Shown here in pieces: positions 35,270 through 43,576 of a stretch of 64,000 bases of DNA (position 1 is the stretch's first letter; each line of letters starts with the position of its first letter). The notes below the pieces were generated by a model. It worked only from the letters and a program-made list of their open reading frames with translations. It had not been told where the DNA came from and searched no databases. This DNA comes from Rhizobium indicum (lineage in GTDB: Bacteria; Pseudomonadota; Alphaproteobacteria; Rhizobiales; Rhizobiaceae): the NCBI RefSeq assembly GCF_005862305.2, contig NZ_CP054021.1:4505501-4569500 (forward strand), read 5' to 3'. The translations under genes and the position numbers were made by a program.

Positions 35270-35289
35270 CATTGACGTCGACGTCAATG
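35270..35289. promoter_or_regulatory. Perfect 20-bp palindrome
   Basis: CATTGACGTCGACGTCAATG equals its own reverse complement. It lies 182 bases before the next gene and outside any supported gene, so it is probably a binding site for a dimeric regulator. It is unrelated to the repeat families in this window. Confidence 0.5.
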
Positions 35290-35471
35290 ACGAAATCGGT
35301 AGCAGGTTGCGGGAAATTCGACGAAGAATTGTGTGCGCAAGGGGGTGCTCGACGCGTGGTTAATGTAAGAATCGGAAACACTTTGTGACTAAGTGTCTCC
35401 AAAAGCAGCGTTTTTTGACTTGCTGCGCTCGAAGACATGACGGATATTGTTTAAACGTTGAGGAAGCCGTC

Positions 35472-35873
35472 ATGATTAGAATGATTGAAAACCCTGCCGA
35501 ACTGGCTGGCGAAGATATCACCGGCAAATATATTCTCCGGAGGCTGAACTATCACTGGTTCGCCTACGGCAAGGCGGCTATCGTGACCGCCTGCAAGGGA
35601 ACGATCCTGCAGCTTGAGCGGGAAGAGACGGTCTATTCCGAGCGTTGGGGACGTCGCGCCTATACGGGCGCCGGCAGGCGTTATCCCGGCGGTATCTGTC
35701 CGATTTCTGCGGTCGCCTGCGTTTGCGATACGCCCGACGACGTCAATGCCGTCATTCAGCTGGATGTCGAAGCGCAGGACGAATTCTATCAGCTGATCGC
35801 CAAGGCCGAAGCCAGGGTTCAGGCGCTTGCCTCATCTTCACGAAACAGCCAATTTCTCGAAGCCGCCGAGTAA
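35472..35873 (+). CDS. Conserved-looking hypothetical protein
   Basis: A 133-residue protein without signal peptide or membrane segment. It has a strand-rich centre (YHWFAYGKAAIVTACKGTIL) with Tyr and Arg clusters (RWGRRAYTGAGRRYPGG), then Cys in ISAVACVCDTPDD and a helical, acidic C terminus (EAQDEFYQLIAKAEARVQAL). TGAGGAAG precedes the ATG. A GCGCGTC/GACGCGC hairpin follows the gene. No family recognised. Confidence 0.7.
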   Translation: MIRMIENPAELAGEDITGKYILRRLNYHWFAYGKAAIVTACKGTILQLEREETVYSERWGRRAYTGAGRRYPGGICPISAVACVCDTPDDVNAVIQLDVEAQDEFYQLIAKAEARVQALASSSRNSQFLEAAE

Positions 35874-35915
35874 GGCGATTTTTTCAATGAAATCCGCCAT
35901 ATGCAGCGTCTTTCT

Positions 35916-35935
35916 GCGCGTCTAAGAGGACGCGC
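35916..35935 (+). repeat. GCGCGTC/GACGCGC hairpin
   Basis: A 7-bp perfect stem with a 6-base loop lies about 40 bases after the stop of the hypothetical gene. It is a module shared with other intergenic elements here and may act as an mRNA 3' end. Confidence 0.5.
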
Positions 35936-35962
35936 CGCGCTGTCATGGAACGGAGAGCGATC

Positions 35963-36670
35963 ATGACGCAGCGGGACATCCGGCCCGGTCACTCATTCTC
36001 CGCGGCGCCATCGCTCGGATCGCTCGCCATCACCATTGCCGTCATGTTTGCCGCGCTGTTCTGGCCGGCCGGTACGCTCGACTGGCTGCGCGGCTGGATT
36101 TTTCTCGGCCTGTTTCTCGTGCTGACTGCTGTCGCAATCATCTGGATCTGGCGGACGAAACCGGAGCTGTTTGCGGCGCGCAGCCGATACCAGAAGGGTA
36201 CCAAATCCTGGGACGCCGTGGTGGCGACGCTGACGATCATTCTCTTTGCCGCCATTCTTCCGGTCGGCGCATTCGACGACGGACGTTTCCACTGGGCGCC
36301 GCAGCCCGATTGGGTCGTGTTTATCGGCTATCTCCTGATGGTATCAGGTTATCTCGGCCTGACCTGGGCGCAATCGGTCAACCGGCATTTCGAGCCGACG
36401 GTGCGCATTCAGACCGACCGCGACCATAAGGTGATCGACACCGGACCCTACGCCGTAATCCGCCATCCCGGATACGCAACCGCCATCGTGCTCAGCGCCG
36501 GCATGGCGCTGTCGCTTGGATCGCTCTACGCGCTGATCCCCGCCGGCCTGCTCGTCATCGTCCTCTTCGGCCGCACGCTCGGCGAGGAAGCCGAACTGCG
36601 GAGAGGACTTGAGGGCTACGCGGACTATATGGCGCGTGTGCGCTGGCGGTGGATTCCGGGAGTCTGGTGA
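35963..36670 (+). CDS. Isoprenylcysteine methyltransferase-family membrane protein
   Basis: A 235-residue membrane protein with about five hydrophobic segments. The C-terminal part carries the ICMT/PEMT-type SAM and substrate region: DTGPYAVIRHPGYATAIVLSAG and LFGRTLGEEAELRRGLEGYADYMARV. Bacterial members methylate unknown lipid or small-molecule substrates. The start after GGAGAGCGATC was chosen; an ATG six codons earlier is also open. Confidence 0.88.
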   Translation: MTQRDIRPGHSFSAAPSLGSLAITIAVMFAALFWPAGTLDWLRGWIFLGLFLVLTAVAIIWIWRTKPELFAARSRYQKGTKSWDAVVATLTIILFAAILPVGAFDDGRFHWAPQPDWVVFIGYLLMVSGYLGLTWAQSVNRHFEPTVRIQTDRDHKVIDTGPYAVIRHPGYATAIVLSAGMALSLGSLYALIPAGLLVIVLFGRTLGEEAELRRGLEGYADYMARVRWRWIPGVW

Positions 36671-36710
36671 GCGGAGAGGGTGCTTCGCCACCCGCCGCCG
36701 CGTTACTCAA

Positions 36711-37241
36711 TCACCCGATCTGCCTGAGATCCCTGGCGAAGCGTTGCCAGTTGGCGATGTAGCTTTCGGCCGAGCGACGGATGGCCGCGACTGCCGCATC
36801 GTCGAGCGTGCGCACGACGCGGGCCGGTGCGCCGACGATCAGGGAGTTGTCGGGGAATTCCTTGCCTTCGGTCACCAGCGCATTGGCGCCGACAAGGCAG
36901 TTGTTGCCGATCTTCGCACCATTCAGGATGGTGGCGCCCATGCCGATCAGCGTGTTGTTGCCGATGGTGCAGCCGTGAAGGATGGCATGGTGGCCGATGG
37001 TGCAGCCTTTGCCGATCGTCAGCGGGAAGCCCATGTCCGTATGGGCCATCACGCCTTCCTGGATATTGGTGCCTTTGCCGACGTCGATCGGCTCGTTGTC
37101 GCCGCGCAGCACGGCGCCGAACCAGATGCCGACATTCTCGCCGAGTTCGATCTGGCCGATGATGTTGGCATCCGGGGCGATCCAATAGAGGCCGGCGGCG
37201 GGCAGTTTCGGCGTCGATCCGCCAAGCGCGTAGACGGGCAT
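36711..37241 (-). CDS. Gamma-carbonic-anhydrase-like (PaaY/YrdA) protein
   Basis: A 176-residue left-handed beta-helix protein built of hexapeptide repeats (such as IGKGCTIGHHAILHGCTIGNN). The metal-binding His are in MAHTDMG and GHHAILHG. The C-terminal helix (AAIRRSAESYIANWQRF) caps the trimer. Family members are Zn/Fe enzymes or scaffolds. GAGGAGG precedes the start. It lies 10 bases after a fumarylacetoacetase-family gene on the same strand; the two form an operon. Confidence 0.93.
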   Translation of the reverse strand: MPVYALGGSTPKLPAAGLYWIAPDANIIGQIELGENVGIWFGAVLRGDNEPIDVGKGTNIQEGVMAHTDMGFPLTIGKGCTIGHHAILHGCTIGNNTLIGMGATILNGAKIGNNCLVGANALVTEGKEFPDNSLIVGAPARVVRTLDDAAVAAIRRSAESYIANWQRFARDLRQIG

Positions 37242-37251
37242 GGCTTCCTCC

Positions 37252-37947
37252 TCAGACGACCTCGACCGATAGGGTGGCGACGCCGTCGAGGCCGCAATCG
37301 ATGCGATCGCCCCTGGCCACCGCGCCGACGCCGGCGGGTGTGCCGGTCATGATGATATCGCCGGCTGCGAGAGTGAAGAGCTTCGATAGTTCGGCGATGA
37401 TCTCCGGCACCTTCCATATCATCTGGTTGAGATCGCCGTCCTGCACACGCTTGCCGTTCTGTTCCAGCCAGATCTTGCCTTCAGCGGGGTGGCCGAGGCG
37501 GCTTGCCGGAACGATCGGCGAGATAGGGGCGGAATGTTCGAAGGCCTTGCCGATCTCCCAGGGACGACCAAGCTTCTTTGCCTCGCCCTGGAGGTCGCGG
37601 CGGGTGAAATCGATGCCGACGGCATAGCCGTAGACGCAGTCGAGCGCGTCCGCGGCCTCGATGTTTGCGCCGCCCGATTTCAATGCCAGCACGCATTCGA
37701 CCTCGTAATGCACGTCGTTCGACAGCGACGGATAGGGAAAGGCCTTTCCCGCCGGCAGCAGGTTGTCGGCATTCTTCTGGAAGAAGAAGGGCGGTTCGCG
37801 GCTGGGATCATGGCCCATCTCGATCGCATGGTCGGCATAGTTGCGCCCGACGCAATAAACGCGGCGCACCGGAAAACGCTCGGCGCTGCTTTCGACCGGC
37901 AACAACACCGGTTGCGGAAGCGGGATGACGGTGGCGGGATCGGACAT
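37252..37947 (-). CDS. Fumarylacetoacetate hydrolase-family protein
   Basis: A 231-residue FAH-fold enzyme: YCVGRNYADHAIEMGH, PFFFQKNADNLLP, VHYEVECVLALKSGG (metal Glu pair), YAVGIDFTRRDLQ (metal Asp), and DIIMTGTPAGVGAV. The size and motifs fit fumarylpyruvate hydrolase or acylpyruvase, enzymes that split C-C bonds in aromatic or oxaloacetate metabolism. Exact substrate unknown. AGGAAGAG lies upstream of the ATG. First gene of a two-gene unit. Confidence 0.92.
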   Translation of the reverse strand: MSDPATVIPLPQPVLLPVESSAERFPVRRVYCVGRNYADHAIEMGHDPSREPPFFFQKNADNLLPAGKAFPYPSLSNDVHYEVECVLALKSGGANIEAADALDCVYGYAVGIDFTRRDLQGEAKKLGRPWEIGKAFEHSAPISPIVPASRLGHPAEGKIWLEQNGKRVQDGDLNQMIWKVPEIIAELSKLFTLAAGDIIMTGTPAGVGAVARGDRIDCGLDGVATLSVEVV

Positions 37948-38041
37948 TGGCGGGCTCTTCCTGTTTCGAGTCTTGCTTTGCGGGTCATCTTAGACGGAAA
38001 TCGCCGCGCCGGGGAAGCGTCCTTGGCCGGCGGCCGGCGCA

Positions 38042-38070
38042 TTGACGCTATCACTATCCAGCGGTATCGT
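38042..38070 (+). promoter_or_regulatory. Promoter of the attenuator RNA
   Basis: TTGACG and TATCGT hexamers are exactly 17 bases apart. Transcription would begin at or next to the ATG of the leader peptide at 38078, making a leaderless mRNA, as known for the trp attenuator RNA of Sinorhizobium. Confidence 0.65.
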
Positions 38071-38077
38071 TGCCGCC

Positions 38078-38146
38078 ATGAGCAGGACTTTTGCAGTTTC
38101 GACGACGTCTACGACCACCGCGCCGCGGTGGGTGGTAAACGCGTGA
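38078..38146 (+). CDS. Leader peptide of a transcription attenuator
   Basis: A 22-codon frame (MSRTFAVSTTSTTTAPRWVV, then Asn-Ala-stop) with six Thr codons, five of them in the run TTSTTT. The ATG lies at the predicted transcription start, with no ribosome site, so it would be translated leaderless. A hairpin (38115-38131) overlaps codons 13-18. A ribosome stalled on the Thr codons would free the downstream antiterminator strand; one that reaches the stop would cover it. It is therefore likely to sense charged tRNA-Thr or general ribosome stalling. Confidence 0.7.
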   Translation: MSRTFAVSTTSTTTAPRWVVNA

Positions 38147-38183
38147 ACTGAATTCCGTTCATTGCTTCTAAGACCAACCCGCC
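38115..38183 (+). promoter_or_regulatory. Attenuator alternative structures (1:2 and 2:3 pairing)
   Basis: Strand 1 CCACCG (38115-38120) pairs with CGGTGG (38126-38131). Alternatively GGTGGGTGGT (38127-38136) pairs with ACCAACCCGCC (38173-38183), ten pairs with one G-U and one bulge. The second pairing uses the 5' arm of the terminator, so it works as an antiterminator. The three-way exclusion is the classic attenuator logic. Confidence 0.68.
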
Positions 38184-38202
38184 GGAAACGAGCGGGTTTT
38201 TT
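38176..38202 (+). terminator. Attenuator terminator
   Basis: AACCCGC/GCGGGTT, a 7-bp perfect stem with a 9-base loop, is followed by four further Ts (38199-38202). It ends 35 bases before the nucleotidyltransferase start and would release an RNA of about 125 bases. Confidence 0.85.
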
Positions 38203-38237
38203 GTTCCCGCTCGCCTCCCGTATTCGAGGACGAGATC

Positions 38238-38990
38238 GTGGACGATATCCAGAAACATGTTCTTGCGGAGCGGGCGCTGGCCGTCGCCCGCCACTGCATC
38301 GCCAGCCGCTATGCCGGGGCCGCATTCGCCTATGTCGCCGGCTCCATCATGCGCGGCGAAGGCACCGCCTTTTCGGATATCGATTTGGTCGTGGTGTTCC
38401 CGTCGCTCCAAAGAGCCTGGCGGGAGTCGTTCAGTGCGGATGGGTTTCCGGTCGAGGCCTTCGTCCACGATCCGCAGACGCTGGCGCATTACCTCCATCA
38501 GGACGCAGATAGCGGCTATCCCATCATGGCCAACATGGTCGCGACAGGCTGTATAGTCGGATCGGATATCGACAGCGCGCGCGTCATCCAGGCAAAGGCG
38601 GCAAGTATGCTGGCGGCAGGACCGAAACCTCTTGCCGGGGCAGACTACGACATGCTGCGCTACCAGGTCACCGATCTGGCCGACGATCTGCGCGGAACGC
38701 GCCCGCCCGAAGAGATTGCCGCCATCGCCGCGCTGCTCTATCAGAAGCTCGCCGACCTGATGCTCCTCGGACGTGGCGCGTGGGCTGGCCGGGGAAAGTG
38801 GGCGCCGCGTCTGATGAGAGAGCTCGACGCGCAATTGGCGGCCGAATTCGACGCAGCGTTCAGGCTGGCGGCAGCGGGCGATGGCGCCCGATTTCTGGCT
38901 TTGGCCGATCGGGAGCTTGCCTTGCATGGCGGCCGCTATTTCGAGGGATTCAGGCAGGACGCGCCGCTGGAAGCGCGCCGCCTGGAATAA
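38238..38990 (+). CDS. Nucleotidyltransferase-domain protein
   Basis: A 250-residue protein. The pol-beta-type nucleotidyltransferase site is YVAGSIMRGEGTAFSDIDLVVVF, with the GS motif and the DxD metal pair, at residues 33-56. A helical C-terminal half follows. The layout resembles aminoglycoside and lincosamide nucleotidyltransferases, but no substrate can be assigned. The GTG start is supported by GAGGA seven bases upstream. Expression is probably controlled by the attenuator directly upstream. A GNAT gene follows after 44 bases. Confidence 0.85.
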   Translation: MDDIQKHVLAERALAVARHCIASRYAGAAFAYVAGSIMRGEGTAFSDIDLVVVFPSLQRAWRESFSADGFPVEAFVHDPQTLAHYLHQDADSGYPIMANMVATGCIVGSDIDSARVIQAKAASMLAAGPKPLAGADYDMLRYQVTDLADDLRGTRPPEEIAAIAALLYQKLADLMLLGRGAWAGRGKWAPRLMRELDAQLAAEFDAAFRLAAAGDGARFLALADRELALHGGRYFEGFRQDAPLEARRLE

Positions 38991-39034
38991 TTTGGTATCA
39001 GTCACATTGCTGCGTTTTGAGAATTGGATGGAAG

Positions 39035-39571
39035 ATGCTTCAGAACGAATTCAAAGGTGCCTTGCAGTCTGCAGTGAGGCGTACCGCCAGATTGCGCCTC
39101 AGAATTCCCGTGGAAGGGGATATCGATTTCCTGACCCGACTTTTTTCGCGGCCGGAATTGGTCGCACACCGACCGGTGCCCCGGCCGGACTCGCCGGCGG
39201 AAAGTGCCATGCGGCTTGCTCGCGACATCGGGCATTGGAAAGACCACGGGTTCGGGCGTTGGGCAGTTGAGGCGAACGGTGCGCTGATAGGGTTCGGCGG
39301 TGTGACCGTTTCCAAGGAATTCGACGGCCTCAACGTTTCATATCATCTGCAACCTGAAAGCTGGGAGCATGGCTGTGCGACGGAATTGGTCAGGGAATCC
39401 CTGATATTTGCTTTCAATGACCTGCAGGCGGACCGCGTGATCGGACTGGTTCGCACCGCCAACGCCGCTTCGAAACGCGTTCTCGAAAAATTTGGCTTCA
39501 TCTTCGAGCGCGAGGTGATGTCGCACGGGGCGCCGACCAACATGTACGCCACCGGCAGTTTCCGGACTTAA
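39035..39571 (+). CDS. GNAT-family N-acetyltransferase
   Basis: A 178-residue RimJ/RimL-type acetyltransferase: LRLRIPVEGDIDFLTRLFSR at the N terminus, GRWAVEANGALIGFGGV, VSYHLQPESWEHGCATELVRE (acetyl-CoA loop region) and VRTANAASKRVLEKFGFIFE. Substrate may be a protein N terminus, an antibiotic or a small amine. The ATG chosen has GGATGGAAG directly ahead. It probably belongs to the same transcript as the nucleotidyltransferase gene. Confidence 0.9.
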   Translation: MLQNEFKGALQSAVRRTARLRLRIPVEGDIDFLTRLFSRPELVAHRPVPRPDSPAESAMRLARDIGHWKDHGFGRWAVEANGALIGFGGVTVSKEFDGLNVSYHLQPESWEHGCATELVRESLIFAFNDLQADRVIGLVRTANAASKRVLEKFGFIFEREVMSHGAPTNMYATGSFRT

Positions 39572-39602
39572 GTGGCAACGACGATCGCATCCGCACAAGC
39601 GT

Positions 39603-40496
39603 TCACGCTCGCGAGGTCATCCAGACGCCCACCAGTGTCACCGCCAGCCCGATGAACATGGTTGCAGTCAGCGGTTCGGAAAACAGGGCCCAGGCCCATA
39701 ACATGGTGACCGGCGGGCTGAGGTAGATCGCGGCGCTGACTTGCGCCACGGGGAACAGTCGAAGACTGGTGTAGTAGACCGAATAGGCGGTAAAGGTCGC
39801 AATCAGCACGAGCCATGTCATGCCGATGGCGAAATCGACGGTCATCGGCGGGATCATGTTGCCCTGCATGAAGGCGCAGAACGAAAACAAGGCCGAGCCG
39901 GTCAGGGTCTGGATGCAAAGGCTCTGGTGGACAGGCATATGCTCCGTGCGTCGCCGTCTATAGAGAACGGAGGCGAGGGCGAAAACCAGCATCGAGCCGG
40001 CCGTCAGCCCGTAGGCCCAGAGCGGGGCCTCGCCGAAACTCAGGCTTTCGAGCGAAACGAGCAATACGCCTGCCACCGCGATTGCCGTTCCCAGCCATTG
40101 TCGCAATGTCAGCCGTTCGCCCAGGAGGGGTTGCGACAGGCACGCAATCGCCAGCGGCAAGAGGTCGGAAATCAGTGCGACCAGCCCCGTCGGCACGCGC
40201 TGCTCGATGGCGAGAGCGAATCCGCCGAGATAGAGGAAGACTGACATCACGCCGAACAGCATCTGGCCCAGCACACTGCGCAGATGCATCCGCGGCCCGA
40301 TGGTCAGCGCGAAGGGCAGCAGTATCGTTCCCGATAGAAGGGTGCGCCAGAACAAGACCAGGATGACGCTCGTCTCCTCGCTGGCGTAGCGAATGCCGAC
40401 GAAACCGGAACTCCAGCTGATCACCAGAAGCGTCGCCAGCACAGGCCATAGGAAGCGGTGATGCGGCGCAGGCCGAGCGATAGCTTCATCCGTCAT
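39603..40496 (-). CDS. EamA/DMT-superfamily transporter
   Basis: A 297-residue inner-membrane protein with ten predicted helices in two EamA repeats (about residues 15-145 and 160-295). Typical marks: ISWSSGFVGIRYA, LVALISDLLPLAIACLSQPLLGERLTLRQWLG, and AAIYLSPPVTMLWAWALFSEPLTATMFIG. Such proteins export amino acids or other metabolites. It is divergent from a LysR regulator 160 bases away, which may control it. Confidence 0.93.
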   Translation of the reverse strand: MTDEAIARPAPHHRFLWPVLATLLVISWSSGFVGIRYASEETSVILVLFWRTLLSGTILLPFALTIGPRMHLRSVLGQMLFGVMSVFLYLGGFALAIEQRVPTGLVALISDLLPLAIACLSQPLLGERLTLRQWLGTAIAVAGVLLVSLESLSFGEAPLWAYGLTAGSMLVFALASVLYRRRRTEHMPVHQSLCIQTLTGSALFSFCAFMQGNMIPPMTVDFAIGMTWLVLIATFTAYSVYYTSLRLFPVAQVSAAIYLSPPVTMLWAWALFSEPLTATMFIGLAVTLVGVWMTSRA

Positions 40497-40658
40497 GGAA
40501 TGCTCATTTTGATTTCGTTCTGCTCAGCCATAGGCCAAAGGAATCAACATCGCACATGACAAATTTCGATGAGGACATGACAGGATGATTGACTTATCGA
40601 TGATGGCTTGCCAGCGTCACCATAAGCTGTGCAACATAATCAGCGGAGAGTGCCTGCC

Positions 40659-41549
40659 TTGACCGAACTCAACAGCCGACGATTGGAAATAGACGCGCTG
40701 CGGGTCCTGTGGTCCGTTCGCCGTCATGGCGGCATCACTCGCGCTGCCGAGGCGCTGGGTCTGTCGCAATCGGCCGTCAGCCACAAGATCAAGCGGCTTG
40801 AAGTCAGCCTCGATTGTGATCTTCTCAGCCGCAAACCGGGAGCGCCTGTGTTCACAGCCGCCGGCGAGGATTTGCTGGTTTACGCCGAACGCATTCTCGG
40901 TCTTCATGACGAAGCGCTTCTCAGCCTGACGAAAACGCCGCTCGCAGGACGCATCGCCCTCGGGCTGACCGAGGACACGACGTGTACCGATCTCGCCCGC
41001 ATATTGGGCCGGTTTCGCCGCCTCCATCCTGATGTCGCCGTGCGGACCAAGGTCAGGATGAGTTTGGTTCTACGGGCGATGCTGGAGCAAGGAGAGCTCG
41101 ACGCTGCGATCGTGCAGATCTTTGCCCATGAGGTTCGTCCGACCGATATCGTGCTTTTCCGGGAGCAGCTCTACTGGGTGAAACATTCCGACCTGGCTCT
41201 GCCATCGAGTGGTCCGATTCCATTCCTGTCTTTCGACAACGAATGCTTCTATCGCCAATGGGCCCTCGATATCGGCCAGGATGACAACACGCTTCTCGAG
41301 ACGGTGTTTGAGTGCGCCAGCGCCGCGGGAATCGTCTCGGCAGTCACCTCAGCCCTGGGTGTGGCGCTTCTGAACGGGCGCCACCTGCGCCCCGCGATGG
41401 ATATCATCACCAACCGGCTGCCCACGCCTCCCGCCCTGGCCTATGTGGTGCGTCGGGCCCGTAAGGCGCGAAATCCTGCGCTCGATACGCTGGTCGCCGA
41501 AATCGAAAATGAAGTCAGTCGTTACGGCGGCCTGACCTTGGCGAGCTGA
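40659..41549 (+). CDS. LysR-family transcriptional regulator
   Basis: A 296-residue LTTR. DNA-binding winged helix in the first 65 residues (LEIDALRVLWSVRRHGGITRAAEALGLSQSAVSHKIKRLE), then a substrate-binding domain. The start is uncertain: TTG with CGGAGAG upstream was chosen; a GTG ten codons earlier is open. Divergent from the DMT transporter gene, the usual LysR target arrangement. Confidence 0.9.
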   Translation: MTELNSRRLEIDALRVLWSVRRHGGITRAAEALGLSQSAVSHKIKRLEVSLDCDLLSRKPGAPVFTAAGEDLLVYAERILGLHDEALLSLTKTPLAGRIALGLTEDTTCTDLARILGRFRRLHPDVAVRTKVRMSLVLRAMLEQGELDAAIVQIFAHEVRPTDIVLFREQLYWVKHSDLALPSSGPIPFLSFDNECFYRQWALDIGQDDNTLLETVFECASAAGIVSAVTSALGVALLNGRHLRPAMDIITNRLPTPPALAYVVRRARKARNPALDTLVAEIENEVSRYGGLTLAS

Positions 41550-41605
41550 TTTGCCGCCATTAGGACGGAGAGCTGCCGGTGGCATTCGCCCCCCGAAAGT
41601 GATGG

Positions 41606-43576
41606 TCATTCCTCACCGGATCCGGCCAACGCATCCCGCATGATCGCGTAATAGCCGGAAAGCCCTGGGATATCGGCGGCCAGCCTGTCGAAGGCGGGAT
41701 CGGATGGCGCAAGCGTGCCGGCGTATTTCGCCTCGAGGAAGGCCCGATGGGCGGCAAGGGCTTTGGCCTCGGCATCATGCACGACGGTATAGACAGGCGA
41801 GGGCACGGTGCGGCCCTTGACGATGATGCGGTCGAGCTCGACGACGATATAGGTGCCGGCGACCAGCCTTGCTGTCTCCTCGCCGAGCAGCAGCGCCACG
41901 CCATAATTCTTCGAGGCGCCTTCGAGGCGCGAGGCGAGGTTGACGCTGTCGCCGAGGCAGGAATAGTCGAAGCGGCGGGTCGAGCCCATATTGCCGACGA
42001 TGCATTCGCCGGTGTTGATGCCGACGCCCATCTTCAACACATGCGGCCTGCCGCCGCGCATCGCCGCCTCTCGCGCCAGCTCGCGGTTGAGGCTCGATAT
42101 CGCCGCCTGCATGGCAAGAGAGGCTTTGACGGCGTGCAGGGCATGATCGGGATCGTCGAGCGGCGCGTTCCAGAAGGCCATGATGCAATCGCCCATATAT
42201 TTGTCGATCGTCCCGCCATGGTCCATCACCACGTCGGAAAGCGGCGTCAGCAAGCGGTTGATCAGGCCGGTCAGCTGCTCTGGGTCGTCCTTCAGCGTCT
42301 CGGCAATGGTGGTGAAGCCGCGTACGTCTGAGAAAAGCACCGAGAGGGTGCGCCGCTCGCCGCCGAGCTTCAGTTGCGAGGGATCGCTCGACAGGCGCTT
42401 GACGAGATCGGGCGAGATATATTGGGCAAAGGCGCGGGTGATTTGGCGCTTGTTGCGGCGCTCCTCGGCAAAATCGAAGGCGGCCTGGCCGAAGACGACA
42501 GAGATATAGGCGACCGTCGGGCCAAGCGGCGAGACGAAGATATGGGCTAGCCGCATACCGGCGGCACTGACGGCGGCGAAGGCAAGGAGGGCCGCCGCGC
42601 TGGTCACGATCGTCAGCCATCCCGTCGAGCGCCAGACGGTGGTGGCTGCCAGCAGCACCGATATCAGGATGCAGGCAGCGACCGTCGGCAGCCGGGCTTC
42701 CGCGATCGACAGGCCGCTGCGGATATTATCGTAGATCGTCGCCTGGATCTCGACGCCGGAGACGAGCTTGCCGGTATGAACGGTGTAGGGCGTCGCAAAG
42801 GCATCGACGCCACCCTTGTCGATCGCTGGCGCATTCTGCAGGCTGAGGCCGACCAGCACGACACGGTCCTTGAAATAATCCGGCGGCAGCAGGTTCTTCG
42901 GGTCGAGCGCCTGGTAGTAGGAGACGGTGGGATAGCTGCGGGCCGGGCCGAAGGACTGGATGAGCCGGCCGGCGGGCAAAGTCTCGGGGGCCACGCCGGC
43001 GACCTTGGCCAGCATGGCGGCAAAGCCGTCCTCATAGCCCGGAATGCGCCGGAAGGTGCCGTCGCCGCTGAGTTCGACGGAGGCGATGCCAGTCACGGCA
43101 CCTGCCTCGGTCAGCTGCGGCAGCGGTGTCGCACGGATCAGTTGCGAGGCCTGCGGCGTCTCGATCAACGTCTCGTCGCCGGCAAGGATGACATCCGGGC
43201 CGACAGCGCCGGTGATCGCGTTGTCGTTCTCCGGGGTCGACGGTTCGGCCAGGATGATGTCGAGGCCAATGACGCGGGCGCCGGCGGCGCGGAGCTGGGT
43301 GACGAGCTGGGCATGCAGGCTGCGCGGCCAGGGCCACTGCGCGTTGATATCGGCAAGCGAGGGTTCGTCGATCGCGACGATGACGGGTCCGCCGGGTGAC
43401 GGACGGGGATCGTCGACGGTCGAGAGATAGTCGAAGCTTCTGAGCTCCAGCAGTGACCAGGCGGGCAGGCGCGACAGCAGCGAGATGGCGATCAGCGTCG
43501 TCAGCGACAGGACCAGGAGCCTGAGATGGCGGCTCCTGATCTGCCTGGCCTGCAGAGGCTTGTCCCGCACCCGCAT
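41606..43576 (-). CDS. CHASE2-domain adenylate cyclase (class III)
   Basis: A 656-residue membrane enzyme. An N-terminal helix (LLVLSLTTLIAISLLSRLPA) precedes a periplasmic CHASE2 sensor (about residues 40-300; VIVAIDEPSLADINAQWPWPR). Three more helices (about 305-390) lead to the cyclase domain (about 415-600). Catalytic residues: metal Asp in SDVRGFTTIAE and YMGDCIMAF, ATP-selecting Lys in TIDKYMGD and Asp in RRFDYSCLGDSVNLASRLE. They predict ATP as substrate. Its ATG overlaps the stop of the outer-membrane fusion gene (TGATG), so both are translated together. Confidence 0.95.
   Translation of the reverse strand: MRVRDKPLQARQIRSRHLRLLVLSLTTLIAISLLSRLPAWSLLELRSFDYLSTVDDPRPSPGGPVIVAIDEPSLADINAQWPWPRSLHAQLVTQLRAAGARVIGLDIILAEPSTPENDNAITGAVGPDVILAGDETLIETPQASQLIRATPLPQLTEAGAVTGIASVELSGDGTFRRIPGYEDGFAAMLAKVAGVAPETLPAGRLIQSFGPARSYPTVSYYQALDPKNLLPPDYFKDRVVLVGLSLQNAPAIDKGGVDAFATPYTVHTGKLVSGVEIQATIYDNIRSGLSIAEARLPTVAACILISVLLAATTVWRSTGWLTIVTSAAALLAFAAVSAAGMRLAHIFVSPLGPTVAYISVVFGQAAFDFAEERRNKRQITRAFAQYISPDLVKRLSSDPSQLKLGGERRTLSVLFSDVRGFTTIAETLKDDPEQLTGLINRLLTPLSDVVMDHGGTIDKYMGDCIMAFWNAPLDDPDHALHAVKASLAMQAAISSLNRELAREAAMRGGRPHVLKMGVGINTGECIVGNMGSTRRFDYSCLGDSVNLASRLEGASKNYGVALLLGEETARLVAGTYIVVELDRIIVKGRTVPSPVYTVVHDAEAKALAAHRAFLEAKYAGTLAPSDPAFDRLAADIPGLSGYYAIMRDALAGSGEE

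Larger units (their letters stand above)
35053..35471. other. Intergenic region with repeat element and operator-like palindrome
   Basis: No gene is supported. The region holds the repeat at 35118-35165 and a perfect 20-bp palindrome at 35270-35289. The remainder near 35340-35471 is probably the promoter region of the next gene. Confidence 0.5.
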
